NCBI RefSeq assembly: GCF_007992115.1 | Contig: NZ_BJZQ01000020.1 | Span: 1-41,521, forward strand | DNA from: Aeromicrobium flavum | GTDB lineage: Bacteria > Actinomycetota > Actinomycetes > Propionibacteriales > Nocardioidaceae | DNA length: 41,521 bases | Direction: 5' to 3' | Part shown: positions 37,452 to 41,521 of the stretch, piece after piece | Position numbering within the stretch: the stretch's first letter is position 1 | How the letters are laid out: each line of letters starts with the position of its first letter | The notes under the pieces: model-generated | Databases searched by the model: none | Told to the model about the DNA's origin: nothing | What the model saw: the letters and a program-made list of their open reading frames with translations, nothing else | Program-made: the position numbers and the translations under genes

Positions 37452-38143
37452 TGGCGCTGCTCGCCCTCGTCCTGCTGGCCATCTGCCTGGCCGAGTACCT
37501 GCGCCACATCGACACCCTGTGGGTCATCGCCCTCGAGGTCGTGGCGATCATCGCCGTCGTTGGCCTCGTCGCGCACGGCCTCGGCTACGGTCCGGCCGGG
37601 TGGCTGCCGGCCGTCGTCGGCCTGTGGTGGGCCAGCGCTCGCACCCTCCCGTCGTGGCGGGTGCCCGGCATGATCGCCTCGGGCGTCGCCGCCGTGCTGG
37701 CGCTCGTGGCGTCGCCGTTCATCGACCGCGACCGTCCGCCGCTGCTCGACTGGTTCGAGGACCTCGGCGTCCCCGGCCTGCTCGGCGTGGGCCTCGACGA
37801 GTTCGTCCTGGCGCTGGTCGTGGCCGTCGCGCTCATCGGGCCGGCCAACGCCGTCGTGCGCGAGGTGCTCGACCACGTCGGCCGCGGCCTGCTGAAGGAG
37901 GAGCGCCGGCTCAAGGGCGGCCGCGTCATCGGCCCCCTCGAGAGGGTCATGGTGTTCGCCTTCGCCGTCGGCGGCAACTACGGGGGAGTGGCCGCGATCC
38001 TCGCCGCCAAGGGCATCCTGCGGTTCCCCGAGATCTCGCGCGACGTGGACGATGAGGAGGGCGACGGCTCGCGCGCCGAGTACGTCCTCGTCGGCAGCTT
38101 CGTCAGCTGGTTCCTCGCCCTGGCGCTCGTGCCCCTGTTCTGA
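37451..38143 (+). CDS. Integral membrane protein, partner of SatD
   Basis: This 230-aa protein has about six membrane helices (near 1-18, 23-42, 49-65, 77-93, 118-137 and 206-230) and a conserved-looking cytoplasmic part with [20 protein letters not shown] followed by [11 protein letters not shown] and [12 protein letters not shown]. The last motifs recall the C-terminus of DUF3307-type proteins, which are often coded next to SatD. Function unknown. The 1-nt overlap with the SatD gene implies coupled translation under the same operator. Confidence 0.78.
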   Translation: MALLALVLLAICLAEYLRHIDTLWVIALEVVAIIAVVGLVAHGLGYGPAGWLPAVVGLWWASARTLPSWRVPGMIASGVAAVLALVASPFIDRDRPPLLDWFEDLGVPGLLGVGLDEFVLALVVAVALIGPANAVVREVLDHVGRGLLKEERRLKGGRVIGPLERVMVFAFAVGGNYGGVAAILAAKGILRFPEISRDVDDEEGDGSRAEYVLVGSFVSWFLALALVPLF

Positions 38144-38172
38144 CCGGGCGCAGGCGTGTCGGGAGCCGGTCG

Positions 38173-38178
38173 TACGAT
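38173..38178 (+). promoter_or_regulatory. -10 box of a leaderless promoter for ilvD
   Basis: TACGAT is followed by 6 nt and then the ATG at 38185. Confidence 0.5.
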
Positions 38179-38184
38179 GCCGTT

Positions 38185-39879
38185 ATGGCCGAGACCCCCG
38201 ACACCCCCGAGATCGACATCAAGCCGCGGAGCCGCGACGTCACCGACGGCTTGGAGAAGACCGCCGCCCGCGGCATGCTCCGCGCGGTCGGCATGGGGGA
38301 CGACGACTGGGTGAAGCCCCAGATCGGTGTCGCGTCCAGCTGGAACGAGATCACCCCCTGCAACCTCTCGCTCGACCGCCTGGCCAAGGCCGTCAAGGAG
38401 GGCGTGCACGCGGGCGGCGGCTACCCGCTCGAGTTCGGCACCATCAGCGTCTCCGACGGCATCAGCATGGGCCACGAGGGCATGCACTTCTCCCTCGTCA
38501 GCCGTGAGGTCATCGCCGACTCGGTCGAGGTCGTCATGTCGGCCGAGCGCCTCGACGGCTCCGTCCTGCTGGCCGGTTGCGACAAGAGCCTGCCCGGCAT
38601 GCTCATGGCCGCCGCCCGCCTCGACCTGTCGAGCGTCTTCCTCTACGCCGGCTCCACCCTGCCGGGCAGCGTCGACGGCAAGGACGTCACGATCATCGAC
38701 GCCTTCGAGGCCGTCGGCGCGTGCATGAAGGGCCTCATCTCCCGCGAGCAGGTCGACAAGATCGAGCGCGCGATCTGCCCCGGCGAGGGCGCCTGCGGCG
38801 GCATGTACACCGCCAACACGATGGCCTCGGCCGCCGAGGCGCTCGGCATGAGCCTGCCCGGCTCGGCCGCGCCGCCGGCCCCCGACCGCCGCCGCGACGA
38901 CTACGCCAAGAAGTCCGGCGAGGCCGTCGTCGAGCTGCTCCGCAAGGGCATCACTGCCCGCGACATCATGACGCTCGAGGCCTTCGAGAACGCGATCACC
39001 GTCGTCATGGCGCTCGGCGGCTCCACCAACGCCGTGCTGCACCTGCTGGCGATCGCCCGTGAGGCCGGCGTCCCGCTGACCCTCGACGACTTCAGCCGCG
39101 TCGGCGACAAGGTCCCGCACCTGGGCGACCTCAAGCCGTTCGGCCGCTACGTCATGAACGACGTCGACAAGGTCGGCGGCATCCCCGTGATCATGAAGGC
39201 GCTGCTCGACGCGGGTCTCATGCACGGCGATGTCATGACCGTCACCGGCAAGACCATGGCCGAGAACCTGGCCGACATCGAGCTGGACCTCGACGGCGAC
39301 GTCATCCGCCCGCTCGACAAGCCGATCCACAAGACCGGCGGCCTGACGATCCTGCACGGCACGCTGGCTCCCGAGGGCGCGGTCGTCAAGAGCGCCGGCT
39401 TCGACGAGTCGGTCTTCCGCGGCACCGCCCGCGTGTTCGACGGCGAGCGCGCCGCAATGGACGCGCTGGAGGACGGCACCGTCGTCGCCGGCGACGTCGT
39501 CGTCATCCGCTACGAGGGCCCCAAGGGCGGCCCGGGCATGCGCGAGATGCTCGCCATCACCGGCGCCATCAAGGGTGCCGGTCTCGGCAAGGACGTCCTG
39601 CTGCTCACCGACGGTCGCTTCTCCGGCGGCACCACCGGCCTGTGCGTCGGGCACGTCGCGCCCGAGGCCGTCGACGGCGGCCCCATCGCGTTCGTCCGCG
39701 ACGGCGACCCGATCACGCTCGACGTGGCGAACAAGCGCCTCGACGTCGAGATCGACGACGCCGACCTCGAGCAGCGCAAGGAGGGCTGGGAGCCGAACCC
39801 GCCCAAGTACACCTCCGGCGTGCTGGCCAAGTACCGCAAGCTCGTCAGCTCGGCCGCGCACGGCGCCGTCACGGGCTGA
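38185..39879 (+). CDS. ilvD: Dihydroxy-acid dehydratase
   Basis: This 564-aa Fe-S enzyme dehydrates 2,3-dihydroxy-isovalerate and its isoleucine counterpart in branched-chain amino-acid synthesis. Candidate cluster-binding cysteines are in [19 protein letters not shown] and [12 protein letters not shown]; the last two lie in the two IlvD signature regions. [11 protein letters not shown] and GHVAPEA near the C-terminus close the active site. The length fits the shorter [2Fe-2S] group, as in mycobacteria. It starts without a leader. A strong hairpin follows at 39903. In related genomes ilvD lies near gatB, so the 10 kb between them here may be inserted. Confidence 0.96.
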   Translation: MAETPDTPEIDIKPRSRDVTDGLEKTAARGMLRAVGMGDDDWVKPQIGVASSWNEITPCNLSLDRLAKAVKEGVHAGGGYPLEFGTISVSDGISMGHEGMHFSLVSREVIADSVEVVMSAERLDGSVLLAGCDKSLPGMLMAAARLDLSSVFLYAGSTLPGSVDGKDVTIIDAFEAVGACMKGLISREQVDKIERAICPGEGACGGMYTANTMASAAEALGMSLPGSAAPPAPDRRRDDYAKKSGEAVVELLRKGITARDIMTLEAFENAITVVMALGGSTNAVLHLLAIAREAGVPLTLDDFSRVGDKVPHLGDLKPFGRYVMNDVDKVGGIPVIMKALLDAGLMHGDVMTVTGKTMAENLADIELDLDGDVIRPLDKPIHKTGGLTILHGTLAPEGAVVKSAGFDESVFRGTARVFDGERAAMDALEDGTVVAGDVVVIRYEGPKGGPGMREMLAITGAIKGAGLGKDVLLLTDGRFSGGTTGLCVGHVAPEAVDGGPIAFVRDGDPITLDVANKRLDVEIDDADLEQRKEGWEPNPPKYTSGVLAKYRKLVSSAAHGAVTG

Positions 39880-39902
39880 GTCGCCACGGAGTCGCCACGG
39901 AG

Positions 39903-39953
39903 GCGGTGAGCCTGGTCCCACCCGGAGAGCGGGTGTGGGACCAGGCTCACCGC
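39903..39953. terminator. Long hairpin after ilvD
   Basis: Perfect 19-nt arms (39903-39921 GCGGTGAGCCTGGTCCCAC and its complement 39935-39953) with a 13-nt loop that holds a further CCG/CGG pair. No T tract follows. It starts 23 nt after the ilvD stop and is the likely terminator. A weaker 8-bp hairpin (39961-39968 / 39979-39986) follows. Confidence 0.7.
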
Positions 39954-40014
39954 TCTCGGCGGGCGGTGGGACCACCCGCACCGCCCACGGGGGATTCGGC
40001 CCGGGAGCGCACCG

Positions 40015-40020
40015 TAGAAT
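40015..40020 (+). promoter_or_regulatory. -10 box of a leaderless promoter for the zinc-ribbon SDR gene
   Basis: TAGAAT, a near-consensus -10, is followed by 6 nt and then the GTG at 40027. No ribosome site is seen. Confidence 0.5.
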
Positions 40021-40026
40021 CGTCCG

Positions 40027-41454
40027 GTGCCGAACTTCACCGACGACGAACTCGCGACCGCCCTCAAGGTGCTCGGCGAGGCGCAGCACCTCGGTGACGA
40101 GGACGAGGCGTACGTGGCCCTGCGTCGTGCCTGCGGCAAGTTCTACAAGGACGTCAAGAAGCAGCGCCGCCGGGCCAAGCGCGACGCCGTCAACGAGGCC
40201 GACCGCAGCGTCGTCGCGCTGACCGCCACGGGCTCGCCGCGCCGGATCGACGACGAGACCGCCGGCATCCCGCTGGTCTCCAACGCCCGAGGCGCCTCCG
40301 CGGGCGTCCTGCAGGTGCCGCGCGGCTGCTACATCTGCAAGGACAAGTACACGGTGGTGGACGCGTTCTACCACCAGCTCTGCCCGAAGTGCGCCGCGCT
40401 GAGTCATGCCAAGCGTGACCAGCGCACCGACCTCACCGGCCGTCGCGCCCTGCTCACCGGCGGCCGCGCCAAGATCGGCATGTACATCGCGCTGCGGCTG
40501 CTGCGGGACGGCGCGCACCTGACCATCACCACCCGCTTCCCGCGCGACGCCGTGCGCCGGTTCCAGGCGCAGCCCGACAGCGAGGAGTGGATCGACCGGC
40601 TCAAGATCGTCGGCATCGACCTGCGCGACCCGGCCCAGGTCATCGGCCTGGCCGACGAGGTCGCCGCTGCCGGCCCGCTCGACATCCTCATCAACAACGC
40701 CGCCCAGACCGTCAAGCGCCAGCCTGGCGCGTACCAGGCCATCGCCGACGCGGAGGCGCAGCCGCTGCCCGAGGGCTTCGTCCCCGAGCTGGTCACCTTC
40801 GGTCACACCAGCGACGCGCACCCCGCCTCGCTCGTCGGCTCGGTCGCGTCGCACCCGGCGCTCGCGGGCGACGCCGTCACGGCCGAGGAGCTCACGTCCC
40901 TCGCGCTGCAGGCCGGCTCGGCCGATCTCGAGCGCATCGACGCCGGCGGCCTGCTGCCCGACCTCGTCGACACCAACAGCTGGGTCCAGGCCGTCCACCA
41001 GGTCGACGCCCTCGAGCTGCTCGAGGTCCAGCTGTGCAACAGCGTCGCGCCGTTCATCCTGATCAGCCGCCTCCGTCCTGCGATGGCCGCGTCCGCCGCG
41101 CGGCGCAAGTACGTCGTCAACGTCTCGGCGATGGAGGGCCAGTTCTCGCGCGGCTACAAGGGCCCGGGCCACCCGCACACCAACATGGCCAAGGCGGCGC
41201 TCAACATGCTCACCCGCACCAGCGCCCGCGAGATGTTCGAGGCCGACGACATCCTCATGACGGCCGTCGACACCGGCTGGATCACCGACGAGCGCCCGCA
41301 CGTCACGAAGCAGCGGCTCGCGCAGGAGGGCTTCAAGGCCCCGCTCGACCTCGTCGACGGCGCGGCGCGCGTCTACGACCCGATCGTCCAGGGCGAGGAG
41401 GGCGTCGACCTGCACGGCGTCTTCCTGAAGGACTTCGAGCCCTTCCCGTGGTAG
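40027..41454 (+). CDS. Short-chain dehydrogenase fused to an N-terminal helical/zinc-ribbon region
   Basis: This 475-aa protein has a charged helical N-terminus (about 1-60, KDVKKQRRRAKRD), a four-Cys element C101-x2-C104-x14-C119-x2-C122 like a zinc ribbon, and a Rossmann domain from about 138. The cofactor motif LTGGRAKIGMYIA (143-155), the NNAA motif (223-226) and the active-site Ser367 (NVSAME) are present. The usual YxxxK is T385-N-M-A-K389, so Tyr is replaced by Thr. An inserted stretch of about 90 residues (230-320) separates NNAA from the active-site part. Normal SDRs are about 250 aa. Substrate and role are unknown; it may be a nucleotide-binding protein without normal SDR chemistry. 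Confidence 0.82.
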   Translation: MPNFTDDELATALKVLGEAQHLGDEDEAYVALRRACGKFYKDVKKQRRRAKRDAVNEADRSVVALTATGSPRRIDDETAGIPLVSNARGASAGVLQVPRGCYICKDKYTVVDAFYHQLCPKCAALSHAKRDQRTDLTGRRALLTGGRAKIGMYIALRLLRDGAHLTITTRFPRDAVRRFQAQPDSEEWIDRLKIVGIDLRDPAQVIGLADEVAAAGPLDILINNAAQTVKRQPGAYQAIADAEAQPLPEGFVPELVTFGHTSDAHPASLVGSVASHPALAGDAVTAEELTSLALQAGSADLERIDAGGLLPDLVDTNSWVQAVHQVDALELLEVQLCNSVAPFILISRLRPAMAASAARRKYVVNVSAMEGQFSRGYKGPGHPHTNMAKAALNMLTRTSAREMFEADDILMTAVDTGWITDERPHVTKQRLAQEGFKAPLDLVDGAARVYDPIVQGEEGVDLHGVFLKDFEPFPW

Positions 41455-41517
41455 GCGGGCGCGCTCGTTCCTCGCGCTCACTCCCGCCGATTCGCTGAGC
41501 GAATCTGCGGGCCCGCC
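41454..41517. terminator. Composite hairpin at the window end
   Basis: Outer arms GGCGGGC (41454-41460) and GCCCGCC (41511-41517) enclose a second perfect hairpin, GATTCGC-TGA-GCGAATC (41489-41505). It starts at the stop codon of the SDR gene and probably ends its transcript. It may also be a repeated palindromic element, but the window edge prevents judging. Confidence 0.55.
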
Positions 41518-41521
41518 TGGC

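Noticed and set aside
39880..39901. Direct repeat GTCGCCACGGA twice after ilvD
   Set aside because: Only two 11-nt units in tandem; too short to call a meaningful repeat or attachment site.
37978..41481. 1167-aa open frame on the minus strand opposite ilvD and the SDR gene
   Set aside because: Both plus-strand genes have clear family motifs; the reverse frame is open only because of codon bias.

Overview
The window is chromosomal DNA of a high-G+C actinobacterium, most likely of the Nocardioidaceae type (Nocardioides/Aeromicrobium-like; this is inferred, since no rRNA is present). Evidence: codon third positions are almost all G or C; many genes have a TANNNT -10 box only 6-7 nt before the start codon; and the order iscS - mnmA - short MetE-like - ligA - gatC - gatA - gatB resembles the Rv3025c-Rv3009c neighbourhood of Mycobacterium tuberculosis.

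Region 1 (1-13579): after the tail of an unknown gene and a bidirectional terminator comes a minus-strand EccC-like FtsK/SpoIIIE ATPase with ubiquitin-like and FHA domains at its N-terminus. Divergent to it runs a compact Tad/Flp pilus locus: SAF/CpaB protein, CpaE/TadZ-like ATPase, CpaF/TadA motor, TadB, TadC, a 67-aa Flp-type pilin, two TadE-like pseudopilins, a TadG-like protein and a membrane LysM-BTAD protein. No prepilin peptidase is in the window.

Region 2 (13580-16086, minus strand): a translationally coupled set of a DUF1023-type alpha/beta hydrolase, a small lipoprotein and a second paralogous lipoprotein whose signal peptide is frameshifted. The layout resembles a secreted hydrolase with lipoprotein immunity factors, but this is a hypothesis.

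Region 3 (16198-27892): conserved housekeeping genes. iscS and mnmA (tRNA 2-thiouridylation) overlap; then an FAD oxidoreductase, a GNAT acetyltransferase, a short MetE-like protein, a type IB topoisomerase, NAD-dependent DNA ligase with two insertions, a 66-bp hairpin, and gatCAB (amidotransferase making Gln-tRNA and/or Asn-tRNA).

Region 4 (27899-38143): an accessory stretch lying between gatB and ilvD: a DUF222/HNH protein, a double DUF1540 protein, a PNPOx-like protein, SelO, an alpha/beta hydrolase, an NTF2-like protein, a gene-free lower-G+C stretch, a frameshifted short-chain dehydrogenase divergent from a MmyB-type regulator with a clear operator, a YefM-YoeB toxin-antitoxin pair, a patatin, and a SatD-membrane protein pair under an AT-rich promoter with three identical operator half-sites.

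Region 5 (38185-41521): ilvD, a long terminator-like hairpin, and an unusual zinc-ribbon/short-chain-dehydrogenase fusion followed by a composite hairpin at the window edge. No tRNA, rRNA, CRISPR array or insertion sequence was seen.
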